Part shown: piece after piece, positions 1 to 7,256 of the stretch
How positions within the stretch are numbered: the stretch's first letter is position 1
How the letters are laid out: each line of letters starts with the position of its first letter
DNA from: Phycisphaerae bacterium
Lineage (GTDB): Bacteria > Planctomycetota > Phycisphaerae > Tepidisphaerales > Tepidisphaeraceae
Direction: 5' to 3'
DNA length: 18,230 bases
Assembly (NCBI GenBank): GCA_030448225.1
Contig: JAUJNJ010000104.1
Coordinates: 1-18,230 of the forward strand
Translations under genes and position numbers: made by a program
The notes under the pieces: model-generated
The model's database searches: none
Seen by the model: only the letters and a program-made list of their open reading frames with translations
Told to the model about the DNA's origin: nothing

Positions 1-17
1 CGCACCGCGCCGCCCAT
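1..17 (-). CDS. Possible start of a following gene (partial, runs off the left edge)
   Basis: An ATG at 17 on the minus strand lies 3 bases beyond the stop codon of the ATPase gene and is preceded by TAGGAA, a weak ribosome binding site. Only five full codons (M-G-G-A-V) are visible, so nothing can be said about the product. By context it could be another component of the same secretion or pilus system, for example a GspF-type membrane protein, but that is a guess from gene order in such systems. Confidence 0.3.
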
Positions 18-20
18 TTC

Positions 21-1115
21 CTATGCGGGACCGGGCCCGAGCACCCGCAGCACCTCGGGGTCGTCGGTCGCGCCTTGCGACACGAGGGTTCGCCCCGCCG
101 CTCGGAGATCCTCGTGGCCCTCCCGACGCGCGGCGACCGCCTGGAGCGTGACCGCGTCGGCGCGGCGGAGGATCGCCTCGCGGAGCGGCGCGTCGACCTC
201 GGCTAGTTCCGCCACCGGCACGCGCCCCTGGTATCCGTCGCCGCCCGGGCGGCGCCGGCGGAGCAGGCGCTGGGCGACGACGGCGAACAGCGCGCTGGTG
301 ACCTGGTACGGCTCGAGGCCCATCTCCAGCAAGCGGGCCACCGCGCCGCCGGGCGTGGCCGCGTGGAGCGTGCAGATCAGCCGGTGGCCGGACAGGGCGG
401 CCTGCACGGCGAGCGACGCGGTGGCGGCGTCGCGGATCTCGCCGAGCATCAGCACCTGCGGGTCCTGCCGCAGGATGCTCCGCAGCGCCCGCTCGTACGT
501 CAGTTCGCCGAACGGCGTCACCTCGATCTGCGTCACGCCGGGCAGGTCGCGCTCGACCGGGTCTTCGAGGCTGATGATGCTGAGCCCGGGCGAGGTCCGT
601 GCGACGTGCGCGAGCAGCGCGTAAATCGTCGTCGTCTTCCCCGAGCCGGCCGGGCCCGTGACGATCAGCATGCCGGCGTCGCCGGCGGCGAAGCGGTGCA
701 GCGCGGCGAGCACGCGGGGCGGGAGGCCGAGGTCGTCGAGCGACTGCGGGCGCGTGAGGTCGGCCGGCAGGCGGATCGCGGCGCGCAAGCCGTGACGCGT
801 CGGCATGACCGCGACGCGCAGTTCGAGCGGCGCCGGCGCCGACGGCGGCGCGACGGTGAGCCGCCCCTCCTGCGGCACGTCGAGGCGGTAGGTCAGCAGG
901 TGCGCCATCACCATCAGCCGGCTGACGAGACTGCGGCCGGTGGCGGCGTCGTAGCGGTCGGTCGTCTCGAGCAGGCCGTCGACGCGGAACCGCGCCTCGT
1001 ACCCCTGTGCCGTCGGCTCAAGGTGGACGTCCGACGCGCGGCGGCCGACGGCGGCGTCGAGCAGGTCGTCGACGAACCGCCGCGCGTCCAGGATCACTTC
1101 ACCGCCCGATGTCAC
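21..1115 (-). CDS. GspE/PilB-type secretion ATPase, short form without zinc finger
   Basis: Cytoplasmic hexameric ATPase of the type II secretion/type IV pilus superfamily, expected to power assembly of pilin-like fibres. The 364-residue protein shows an N2-type domain (about residues 25-120, ASDVHLEP and RVDG motifs), Walker A GPAGSGKT at 154-161, the Asp box SIISLEDPVE at 179-188, Walker B VLMLGEIRD at 221-229 and the His box TLHAATPGGA at 249-258. Full-length GspE/PilB proteins are usually 500 residues or more; this one lacks the N1 domain and also the tetracysteine zinc finger that normally sits between the QRL and GY.GR motifs (here QRLLRRRRPGGDGYQGR, 282-298, with no cysteines). The start is GTG at 1115, preceded by GGGAGAAAG at good spacing. 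It could equally be called a PilT/PilB-like ATPase; the family is certain, the system it serves is not. Confidence 0.9.
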   Translation of the reverse strand: MTSGGEVILDARRFVDDLLDAAVGRRASDVHLEPTAQGYEARFRVDGLLETTDRYDAATGRSLVSRLMVMAHLLTYRLDVPQEGRLTVAPPSAPAPLELRVAVMPTRHGLRAAIRLPADLTRPQSLDDLGLPPRVLAALHRFAAGDAGMLIVTGPAGSGKTTTIYALLAHVARTSPGLSIISLEDPVERDLPGVTQIEVTPFGELTYERALRSILRQDPQVLMLGEIRDAATASLAVQAALSGHRLICTLHAATPGGAVARLLEMGLEPYQVTSALFAVVAQRLLRRRRPGGDGYQGRVPVAELAEVDAPLREAILRRADAVTLQAVAARREGHEDLRAAGRTLVSQGATDDPEVLRVLGPGPA

Positions 1116-1146
1116 GATGCTTTCTCCCGTTCTGTAACCCTGACGT

Positions 1147-1188
1147 TCGGCACGCGACCCGTGCCGAGAGGGCCGCTCTGCGAGCGGC
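1147..1188. repeat. Two adjacent perfect hairpins upstream of the secretion ATPase
   Basis: The first hairpin is TCGGCACG (1147-1154) paired with CGTGCCGA (1160-1167) around a 5-base loop. The second is GCCGCTC (1172-1178) paired with GAGCGGC (1182-1188) around a 3-base loop. They lie between the oxidoreductase gene and the ATPase start on the minus strand. Neither has a T-run after it, so a classic intrinsic terminator is not supported; read-through control or mRNA protection is possible. Confidence 0.4.
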
Positions 1189-1310
1189 TGCTAAACCGGA
1201 CGTCGATCCGTCGGCAACGCGACGTGGACGTGTTTCCGGTGCGCCTCCGAGTTTTTCAGAATCGCGTTCCGACGCCTTGCCCTCGACGATAACCGGGCAC
1301 ACCTCTGCCG

Positions 1311-1341
1311 TCCCCGTCGGCGCCGGCGCGCGGGACGGGGA
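1311..1341 (-). terminator. Weak candidate terminator hairpin after the FAD oxidoreductase
   Basis: TCCCCGTC (1311-1318) can pair with GACGGGGA (1334-1341) across a 15-base GC-rich loop, just beyond the stop codon of the oxidoreductase gene on the minus strand. There is no T-tract, so termination by this hairpin alone is uncertain. Confidence 0.25.
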
Positions 1342-1347
1342 TCCGTC

Positions 1348-3516
1348 CTACTGCGTCGCCGCGCCGGTCGGCACTCGCATCGCCTGCACCGCATCAAGAA
1401 CGACGTGGCCGTCGGTGCCGGCGTTGGTGATCGCGACGGTGATCGTGTCGCCGGCCTTCGCGTCGACCGTGGCGACGGTCGTGTAGCCGCCGCCGTTGGG
1501 GCTCGGGCTCTTCTGGTCGATCTTCTTCGTCGTCGACTTATCGCCGAGCGTCACCGTCACCGGCACGTTCGTGGCGCGGTTCTCGTACGAGGTGTAGTAG
1601 ACCCGCACCGCGTACGCGCCCGCCTCGGTCACCGGGAGCGAGAACCGCGCGGTGCACTCGCCCTTGGCCGCGTCGGCGTCGTGCAGGTAGCCGTCGCCGA
1701 CGAAGCCGCCCGTCGAGCGGCTCGGTTGCCACGGGCCCTTGAGTTCCACCCGCTTGGCGTCGCCCTCGTCGGCGACGAGGCCGCCGAGCTTCGCGATGTC
1801 CTTCCCCGTGCCCCCGGCGCCCCCCGCGCGGCCGGGCCCGGGCGGCGGCGGCACGAGGACCTGGCCGGCTTTCAGTAGTCGATCTTGGAGCTGCTTCACG
1901 TCGACCTGCTGCACCGGCACGTCCGCGTCGATCGCCATCGACGCGGCGACGGCGGCGGACTCGCCGAGCACCATGAACACCGGCTCCATCCGCGCCGAGC
2001 CGTAGGCGATGTGGCTGGCCGAGATCGCGACCGGGACGATCAGGTTCGCGCACTCCTCGGGCTTGGGCGTGATCGAACGGTAGCTGATCTTGTACGGCCC
2101 CTTCGGCGGCACCTGCACGTCCCCCTCGTTGATCGCGGCGCCGTCCTTCGCGATCCGCTGGCAGTTGTGCGAGTCCATGTTGTAGGCGCCGAGGCCGACC
2201 GCGTCGTCGATCGTCGTGCGGTGCTCGCAGTCGTTCTGCGTGATGACGTACTGCCCCACCATCCGCCGCGCCTCGCGGACGTACATCTGGTGCGGCCATC
2301 CGCCGGTGTCGGTGAACTCGTCCTTGGCGGTGCCCCAACTCGCCATGTCGTTGCGGATCGACTCGGGGATGCGCGGGCTGGTGGCGAGGAAGTAGAGCAG
2401 GCCGTTGATGTACCGGAGGTGCTCGTTCCAGATCTCGCCGCGCCGCGCGTAGTTCGTCTCGGGGTAGTCGTAGTTGGCGCCGATGAAGTCGGTCGACACC
2501 GCGCCCTGGTTGTTGATGTCGGTCTTCTCCTTCGTGACCATGTCGATCTTCAGCAGGTTGCGGAGCGTGAGCTTCTTGCCCGCCGCCACGTTCGACTCGA
2601 CGTGACGGGCGAGCAGTTCGTAGCGGGCGGGGTCGTACCCCTGCGGCGCGGCGATCGGGTTGCGGTTCTCCGGGACGTTCGTGAGGCAGAGGCGGAAGTT
2701 GTACGCCTGCACGCGATGATCGCCGTCGCCGGGCGTGCCGCCGTCGCCCTCCTGCACGAGCGGGAGCAGGCCGCTCGACGCGTCGCCCGGCTTGACGTAC
2801 GGGTCGACCCGCGTGGTGAACTGGTGCGACGGCGTCCGCGGGCGGATGCCGTTGAGCGGCTCGCCGTACTGCCGCGCCGACTCGCGGCCGACGTGGTACT
2901 TCACGCCCGCGTGCGGGAGCAGGTCGCCCTCGTACGTCGCGTCGATGAACACCTTCGCCTCGACCGCAAGGAAGCGCGCCCCGTCCGGGTGCGGCGAGCC
3001 TCGCGGGGCCGGCGCGCCGGACGGCTGCGGCGGCGCGTACTCGAACGTGACCAACCCGAGCGATTTTCGCACCCCCGCGCCGTTCGCGAAGACTTTGCCG
3101 GCTGCGGCTATGACTCGATACTCGAAGACCACGTCGACCGCGCTCTCGCGCACGAGGTCCTTGAAGACCGCCTCGGCGACGCTCGGCTCGAACGTCCAGA
3201 CGGCGTCGTCGCGCCCCTTGGCCTTTCCGACGCGCTTGTAAAAGTCGAGCGACATGCCGCCGATGGCGGCCTTGTTGCCGAAGTCGGTCCAGCCGAGGCC
3301 ACCGCTGCTCATCCCGCCGAGGTGCCGGCCCGGCTCGATCAGCAGGACGGTCTTCCCCTCCTTCTTCGCCGCGACGGCCGCGATCACGCCGCCGGCGGTG
3401 CCGCCGTAGACGCAGACGTCGACCTTGTGTTCCTTCGGCGCGTCCTGCGCGCGGGCGAGGGCCGGAACGAGCGTCAGCGCGATGACCAGCATTGGACGCA
3501 GGCGATTCGGTTTCAT
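1348..3516 (-). CDS. Secreted FAD-dependent oxidoreductase with golvesin-like C-terminal domain
   Basis: A 722-residue exported flavoprotein of the FAD_oxidored type, often labelled 'xanthan lyase'-like in planctomycetes. Residues 1-23 form a signal peptide (hydrophobic VIALTLVPALARA, predicted cut before QDAP). The FAD-binding Rossmann fold begins at about residue 32 with YGGTAGGVIAA (glycines at 38-43), followed by LLIEPGRHLGGMSSGG, where E61 would bind the FAD ribose. The middle of the protein is the conserved family body (for example EGDLLPHAGVKYHVGRES and ATYEGDL motifs). Residues from about 580 to 715 (STGGFVGDGYLHDADAAKG through VVLDAVQAM) form a beta-rich golvesin/xanthan-lyase-like C-terminal domain that may bind carbohydrate. 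The ATG start has GGAG about 9 bases upstream. The substrate cannot be told; polysaccharide breakdown is the usual context in related bacteria. No neighbour gives a pathway. Confidence 0.88.
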   Translation of the reverse strand: MKPNRLRPMLVIALTLVPALARAQDAPKEHKVDVCVYGGTAGGVIAAVAAKKEGKTVLLIEPGRHLGGMSSGGLGWTDFGNKAAIGGMSLDFYKRVGKAKGRDDAVWTFEPSVAEAVFKDLVRESAVDVVFEYRVIAAAGKVFANGAGVRKSLGLVTFEYAPPQPSGAPAPRGSPHPDGARFLAVEAKVFIDATYEGDLLPHAGVKYHVGRESARQYGEPLNGIRPRTPSHQFTTRVDPYVKPGDASSGLLPLVQEGDGGTPGDGDHRVQAYNFRLCLTNVPENRNPIAAPQGYDPARYELLARHVESNVAAGKKLTLRNLLKIDMVTKEKTDINNQGAVSTDFIGANYDYPETNYARRGEIWNEHLRYINGLLYFLATSPRIPESIRNDMASWGTAKDEFTDTGGWPHQMYVREARRMVGQYVITQNDCEHRTTIDDAVGLGAYNMDSHNCQRIAKDGAAINEGDVQVPPKGPYKISYRSITPKPEECANLIVPVAISASHIAYGSARMEPVFMVLGESAAVAASMAIDADVPVQQVDVKQLQDRLLKAGQVLVPPPPGPGRAGGAGGTGKDIAKLGGLVADEGDAKRVELKGPWQPSRSTGGFVGDGYLHDADAAKGECTARFSLPVTEAGAYAVRVYYTSYENRATNVPVTVTLGDKSTTKKIDQKSPSPNGGGYTTVATVDAKAGDTITVAITNAGTDGHVVLDAVQAMRVPTGAATQ

Positions 3517-3820
3517 GAGGTGGGTCTCCGCGAGCCGTTATACCCGCGACAAGGTCGCGCCTGCCATCTCCCGGCCGTCGTCGCAACGGAGTAGGTGCGC
3601 ATCCCAGTTAAACGCAATGGTCACCTGATGGTCGTCCCGGAACATTTATATCATAATCTTGCTCGATCGGGGCTTCTGAACATCATGCCGCCCCGTACCG
3701 CGAAGCAGCCGAAGTGCGGGCTGATACGGCGAGCGGAACCGCGCGACGGGCGCGGTGATGTGACACGGGCGCATCGGACACGCTTCGACCGCATCATGCG
3801 TCTCGCCCATGGACCGAGAC
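3517..3820. other. Intergenic region between rnr and the FAD oxidoreductase
   Basis: About 300 bases with lower GC near 3640-3690 than the surroundings. I see no convincing gene. A short open frame on the plus strand (3595-3852) has no recognisable protein features and runs through the rnr terminator. The AT-rich patch may hold the promoter of the oxidoreductase gene (entered separately). Confidence 0.5.
3644..3684 (-). promoter_or_regulatory. Candidate promoter of the FAD oxidoreductase gene
   Basis: The minus strand here reads TTCAGA, 19 bases, then TATGAT followed by ATAAATG. It is the only AT-rich patch upstream of the oxidoreductase and lies about 130-160 bases before its start codon. 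The -10 is good, the -35 and spacing are poor, so this is a weak call. Confidence 0.25.
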
Positions 3821-3866
3821 AAAAAACAAACCTCCCGGTCAGCCGAGTATGACGGACCGGGAGGTT
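3821..3866 (-). terminator. Intrinsic terminator of ribonuclease R
   Basis: A perfect 12-bp stem joins AACCTCCCGGTC (3829-3840) and GACCGGGAGGTT (3855-3866) across a 14-base loop. On the minus strand the stem is followed by TGTTTTTT, giving the U-tract of a rho-independent terminator. The predicted stop codon of the rnr reading frame lies at the edge of the stem, at 3839-3841. Confidence 0.85.
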
Positions 3867-6340
3867 CTTCGTTTCATCGATCGGGCGTGCCGTTGGCGGC
3901 CGCGGCCCCGCCGCCGCCGACTTCTGAACGGCGCGCCTGCGAAGGCGCTGGAGCTGGCGAGCAAAGTTTTCGCTGACCCGCCGCCGCCTCTCGGCTGGCT
4001 GCGGCCGGAGCCGGTGGCGATCGAGCTGATGCCCTTGCCCTTGCGGTGGGACTTGGTGGACTTGGGCTTGTGCTGGCCGGGCTTGGTGGTGTCCGGGGCG
4101 GTGCCGGCGCCGGTGCGCGTGCGGCCGCGGAGTTCGGAGATCGCCAGGTCGAGCTCGCGGCGCGGCAGGTCGACGCGGGCGATGACGACCTTCGCCGTGT
4201 CGCCGATGCCGATGCGCGTCCCGGTGCGCTGGCCGCGGGCAAAGCCGCCCTTCACGTCGACGTCCCACCAGTCGTCCATGAGGTTCTCGTAGCGGATCAG
4301 GCCGTCGACGAGGTAGGGCTGGATCTGGATGAAGACGCCGAAGTTCGTCACGCCGGTGACGACGCCGGTGTAGACGTCGCCGATGTGCTGCTTGAGCAGT
4401 TCCAGCAGCTTCACCTGCCGCAGCTCGCGCTCGGCGTCGTCGCCGCGGCGCTCGGTGAAGCTGATGTGCTTGCCGAGCTGCACGAGGTCGTCGTACGACG
4501 GCACCGACTCCGGGTCGACCTGCACCTTGCGCTTGCCCCGCTGGGCGCCGCCCGCCTCGCCGCGGGCGGCGAAGTAGGCGTCGAGCAGGCGGTGGACCGT
4601 GAGGTCCGCGTAGCGGCGGATCGGGCTGGTGAAGTGGCAGTAATGCTCGCTCGCCAGCGCGAAGTGGCCGACGACCTCCGGCGAGTACTCCGCGCGGGCG
4701 AGGCTCTTCAGCACCGCGATGTTGATCGTGAACGACTCGGGCTTCCCCCGCACGCTCGACAGCAGCACCTGTAGCGCCTTGCGGTCCATCTGCTTCGGCA
4801 GCTTGAACCCGGCCACGTGCACGAACTGCCGCAGCTTCTCGGCGCTCTCCACCTCCGGCGCCGGGTGCGTGCGGCGGAGGAACGGCAGGTGCAGCGAATC
4901 GAGCAGCCGGGCGACGGCCTCGTTCGCCTCGACCATGAACATCTCGATGAGCGTGTGCGTGAAGCTCTGGTCCTCCGGCACCGCGTCGACGACCTTCCCC
5001 TCCTCGTCGAGCACGAGCTCGACCTCGGGCAACTCCAGCACGACCTGCCCCTGCGCCCGGCGGCGCTTCTGCAGGCGCTTGGAGAGCGCGTCCATGTCGT
5101 CGAGCAGGTCGAGCACTGCGCGCTCGTAATCCTCCCGCCGCTTGTCGCCCTCGGGATGAGGGATCGTCTCCGCCCGGTCGAGCAGCGCCTGCGCCTCGCG
5201 GTAGCGGAGGCGCTTGCGGCTCCTGATGATCGTGTTGGCGAAGCGGGTGGAGACCGGCCGCGCCTCCTCGTCGTACGTGATGAACGCGCTCTTGCAGAGG
5301 CGGGGCACGGCCTCCTGCAGCGAGCAGACGCCGTTGCTGAGGATCTCCGGCAGCATCGGGATCACGTGGCCGGGGAAGTAGCAGCTGTTGCCGCGCTTGC
5401 GCGCCTCCTCGTCCAGCGGCGAGCCGCCGGTGACGAAGTGCGAGACGTCGGCGATGTGCACGCCGAGCTCCCAGCGGCCGTCGTCGAGGTGGCGCAGGCT
5501 GATCGCGTCGTCGTAGTCCTTGGCGTCGTCGGGGTCGATCGTGCAGACGACCTCGTCGGAGAGGTCGGTGCGGTGCGCGCGCTCCTCCTCCGGGTCGAAC
5601 GTGTCGAGCGACTGCCGCGCCTGCAGCGCCACGTCCTCGGGGAACGGCCCCGGCAGGTTGAACTGCACGATCACGCTGCGCAGGTCGACGTCCTTCTCGC
5701 CCGCCTTGCCGAGCACCTCGGTGATCACGCCCTGGGCGCGCTGCTCGCGCTCGGGGTACTGCGTCAGCTCGACGACGACCTTCGTGCCCGGCTTGATGTG
5801 CCGCGTGGCGGCGTCGGGCGTGAGGATCGGGTCGAGCAGCATGTTGCCATCGGGGAAGACGAGCCACTCGCCGTGCACCTTGGCGAGCGAGCCGACGAAC
5901 TTCTTCTGCGTGCGCTGCAGGATGTCGGTGATCCGCCCGCTGTAGATCGCCTTGCCGTCCTTGTTGCCCTTGCTGGTGATCTTCGCGCGGACGATGTCGC
6001 CGGTGATCGCGCCGTTGTTGTCGCCCGGCGGGATGAACAGGTCCTCGTGGCTCGACGGGTCGTTCGGCACGACGAACCCGAAGCCGCGCTTGTTGTGCCG
6101 GTAGACCCCGACGAACTCGTCGCGCCGCGTCCCCTCGGAACTGGGCAGCATGATCGCGCCCCGCGCGCCGAGCACGACGCGGCCGGCGCTCATCAGCTCG
6201 CGCAGCGCGTCGCGGAACGAGTGGTAGTCGTTCTCCTGCTCGACCTTCAGCTCCTTGGCGAGGCCGCGCGGGCGTTGGGGGCGGTAGCGGTCGGACTGGA
6301 GGTGGTCGAGGATGCGGGATTGCAGTTGTTCAGCAGCCAT
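3839..6340 (-). CDS. rnr: Ribonuclease R (RNB-family 3'-5' exoribonuclease)
   Basis: Processive hydrolytic 3'-5' exoribonuclease that degrades structured RNA in the cytoplasm. The 833-residue product shows an N-terminal winged-helix-like segment (about 5-65), cold-shock OB domains (about 75-220, with RRDEFVGVYRHNKRGFGFVV and SHEDLFIPP), the RNB catalytic domain starting near 255 with the metal-binding TIDPDDAKDYDDAISL motif (D269, D275, D277 and D278), HIADVSHFV, the FTSPIRRYADLTVHR motif, and a C-terminal S1 domain (GDVYTGVVTGVTNFGVFI). After the S1 domain there is a basic, Gly/Arg/Lys/Ser-rich tail of about 80 residues, common in RNase R and often involved in RNA binding. The last residues are encoded within the terminator stem, so the true C-terminus may be shorter (see findings). 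Start ATG at 6340, with GGAG some 10 bases upstream. Confidence 0.95.
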   Translation of the reverse strand: MAAEQLQSRILDHLQSDRYRPQRPRGLAKELKVEQENDYHSFRDALRELMSAGRVVLGARGAIMLPSSEGTRRDEFVGVYRHNKRGFGFVVPNDPSSHEDLFIPPGDNNGAITGDIVRAKITSKGNKDGKAIYSGRITDILQRTQKKFVGSLAKVHGEWLVFPDGNMLLDPILTPDAATRHIKPGTKVVVELTQYPEREQRAQGVITEVLGKAGEKDVDLRSVIVQFNLPGPFPEDVALQARQSLDTFDPEEERAHRTDLSDEVVCTIDPDDAKDYDDAISLRHLDDGRWELGVHIADVSHFVTGGSPLDEEARKRGNSCYFPGHVIPMLPEILSNGVCSLQEAVPRLCKSAFITYDEEARPVSTRFANTIIRSRKRLRYREAQALLDRAETIPHPEGDKRREDYERAVLDLLDDMDALSKRLQKRRRAQGQVVLELPEVELVLDEEGKVVDAVPEDQSFTHTLIEMFMVEANEAVARLLDSLHLPFLRRTHPAPEVESAEKLRQFVHVAGFKLPKQMDRKALQVLLSSVRGKPESFTINIAVLKSLARAEYSPEVVGHFALASEHYCHFTSPIRRYADLTVHRLLDAYFAARGEAGGAQRGKRKVQVDPESVPSYDDLVQLGKHISFTERRGDDAERELRQVKLLELLKQHIGDVYTGVVTGVTNFGVFIQIQPYLVDGLIRYENLMDDWWDVDVKGGFARGQRTGTRIGIGDTAKVVIARVDLPRRELDLAISELRGRTRTGAGTAPDTTKPGQHKPKSTKSHRKGKGISSIATGSGRSQPRGGGGSAKTLLASSSAFAGAPFRSRRRRGRGRQRHARSMKRRTSRSVILG

Positions 6341-6392
6341 GGAAGGAGGTCTCCGGCGGCCGATCGCTCGTTACCCGTGGCCGCGACGCGCG

Positions 6393-6413
6393 GGCGCGCC
6401 ACCCGGGCGCGCC
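6393..6413. repeat. GGCGCGCC hairpin in the rnr leader
   Basis: The self-complementary octamer GGCGCGCC occurs twice (6393-6400 and 6406-6413) around the 5-base spacer ACCCG, so the two copies can form a very stable 8-bp stem in the untranslated leader, about 55 bases before the rnr start codon. Confidence 0.5.
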
Positions 6414-6568
6414 GCAAATTGCTTTGGTCGAGAATGTAAGCGCGCGGCCCGAACGCCACAACGCAAGATCACGGGTAGGTCCGGCTCTTCGTGGAAACGC
6501 CCTGCGAGCAATACGGGAGGGAGATTCGAATCAGGAGGGGTCAGACAGTCCGTCAAATGTTGCCGTAA

Positions 6569-6596
6569 AGTGTAACGGACAGCGCACGTAAGTCAA
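6569..6596 (-). promoter_or_regulatory. Sigma70-type promoter of rnr
   Basis: On the minus strand TTGACT (-35, 6596-6591) and TACACT (-10, 6574-6569) are separated by 16 bases. The stretch is AT-richer than its surroundings and points toward rnr. The predicted transcript start near 6562 gives a leader of about 220 bases. Confidence 0.55.
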
Positions 6597-6651
6597 TGAG
6601 AGCGAGAGCTGCAAGCGTGGGCGGCCAATGCGTAGCAACCGGTCGTGCCGC

Positions 6652-6690
6652 GACTTCGAACCCCGTGGGAGCGTGCTCCCACGGTCCCCC
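6652..6690. repeat. Dispersed palindromic repeat, copy 1
   Basis: CTTCGAACcCCGTGGGAGC, spacer GT, then GCTCCCACGG (stem arms 6663-6672 and 6675-6684). The same core with the same flanks occurs at 16154-16225 and 16831-16900. Here it lies 33 bases beyond the stop codon of the zinc-ribbon gene and could act as a transcript end or stabilising hairpin. Confidence 0.75.
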
Positions 6691-6716
6691 CGGCGCCCCC
6701 GAACGCCGGTTCCCAC

Positions 6717-6944
6717 TCAAAGATTCGCATAGTGCGAACGGTCGTGCCTGCGGGCGTTGCCGCATTCCGGGCAGCGGCCGCGGGAGGAACGCATGTCGTA
6801 CCCGCAGACGCCGCACAGCCCGGCGGCGACACGAACGGCGTAGTTGTTACAGAGATGTCGGCGGCGGAGGACGAGCAAAAGACGCGCGCAGCCCGCGATC
6901 ACGAAATAACAGAAGGCGAACCCGAGGAGGACAGCGGCTGCCAC
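6717..6944 (-). CDS. Small membrane protein with C-terminal zinc ribbon
   Basis: A 75-residue protein with one hydrophobic helix at residues 3-28 (VLLGFAFCYFVIAGCARLLLV) followed by a basic stretch and a four-cysteine zinc ribbon (CGVCGYDMRSSRGRCPEC, about 44-61). This CxxCGYD-(x)n-CPxCG pattern recurs in many planctomycete proteins of unknown role. The start is GTG at 6944, only 5 bases after the TAA stop of the NIL-domain gene, so the two are surely co-transcribed. No specific function is recognised; the ribbon may be a protein- or nucleic-acid-binding module on the cytoplasmic face of the membrane. Confidence 0.7.
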   Translation of the reverse strand: MAAAVLLGFAFCYFVIAGCARLLLVLRRRHLCNNYAVRVAAGLCGVCGYDMRSSRGRCPECGNARRHDRSHYANL

Positions 6945-6949
6945 GGTAT

Positions 6950-7223
6950 TTACCCGCTGTCGGTACCCGTCACCCCTCCACGACGCTCTTCTCGATCGGC
7001 CTCGACGGTCACGCCCTTGCTCCGCATGAAGTCCATCGCCGTTGACGTCGTCCTCCGGCGTCTTTGAGCAGGATCGCCATGATCCCGATCTCGTTGTGGA
7101 CGCTCGCCTGGCGGATGTCGAAGCTGACGTCGGGGAACCGCCGGCTCATCTGCCAGAGGATCGGCTGCTCGACTTGCGCTGGCGAGCCGGGAACGTGAAC
7201 CAGCAGCGTTTGGCGGTTTCCAT
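6950..7223 (-). CDS. NIL-domain protein (frame broken by at least two indels)
   Basis: Read across three frames, this gives one protein of about 90 residues: METAKRCWFTFPA, then QVEQPILWQMSRRFPDVSF, DIRQASVHNEIGIMAILLK, EDDVN, AMDFMRSKGVTVEADREE. This matches the NIL domain, the ferredoxin-like regulatory domain found at the end of the methionine transporter ATPase MetN and in ferredoxins linked to homocysteine synthesis. The key family features are present: the hydrophobic first strand, the EQPI-W-(x)n-FPDVSFDI helix-strand pair, GIMAILL, and the final helix plus GVTVE. Breaks fall near 7165 and near 7045. Start ATG at 7223; stop TAA at 6950-6952. It lies 33 bases after the membrane-protein gene and 5 bases before the zinc-ribbon gene. 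The intact reading across frames suggests sequence errors, not decay. Confidence 0.75.
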
Positions 7224-7256
7224 GACCGGTTGACTATAAGTCCCCCGCCGCTGCGG

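Larger units (their letters stand above)
6341..6716. other. Intergenic region: rnr leader and promoter, plus palindromic repeat
   Basis: This 376-base stretch holds no gene I can support. It contains the rnr promoter (6569-6596), giving an rnr leader of roughly 220 bases, a GGCGCGCC hairpin within that leader, and one copy of a dispersed palindromic repeat just after the zinc-ribbon gene. These are entered separately. Confidence 0.6.

Noticed and set aside
1885..3594. Long plus-strand open frame (569 codons) opposite the FAD oxidoreductase
   Set aside because: It is the high-GC antisense shadow of a clearly real gene; its product is low-complexity Arg/Val/Asp/Leu sequence with no domain.
3595..3852. 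Open frame of 85 codons on the plus strand between rnr and the oxidoreductase
   Set aside because: No recognisable domain, no convincing ribosome binding site, and it runs through the rnr terminator hairpin.
4817..6439. Long plus-strand open frame (540 codons) opposite rnr
   Set aside because: Antisense shadow of rnr, rich in Leu, Arg, Val and Asp repeats typical of GC-biased third-position reading.
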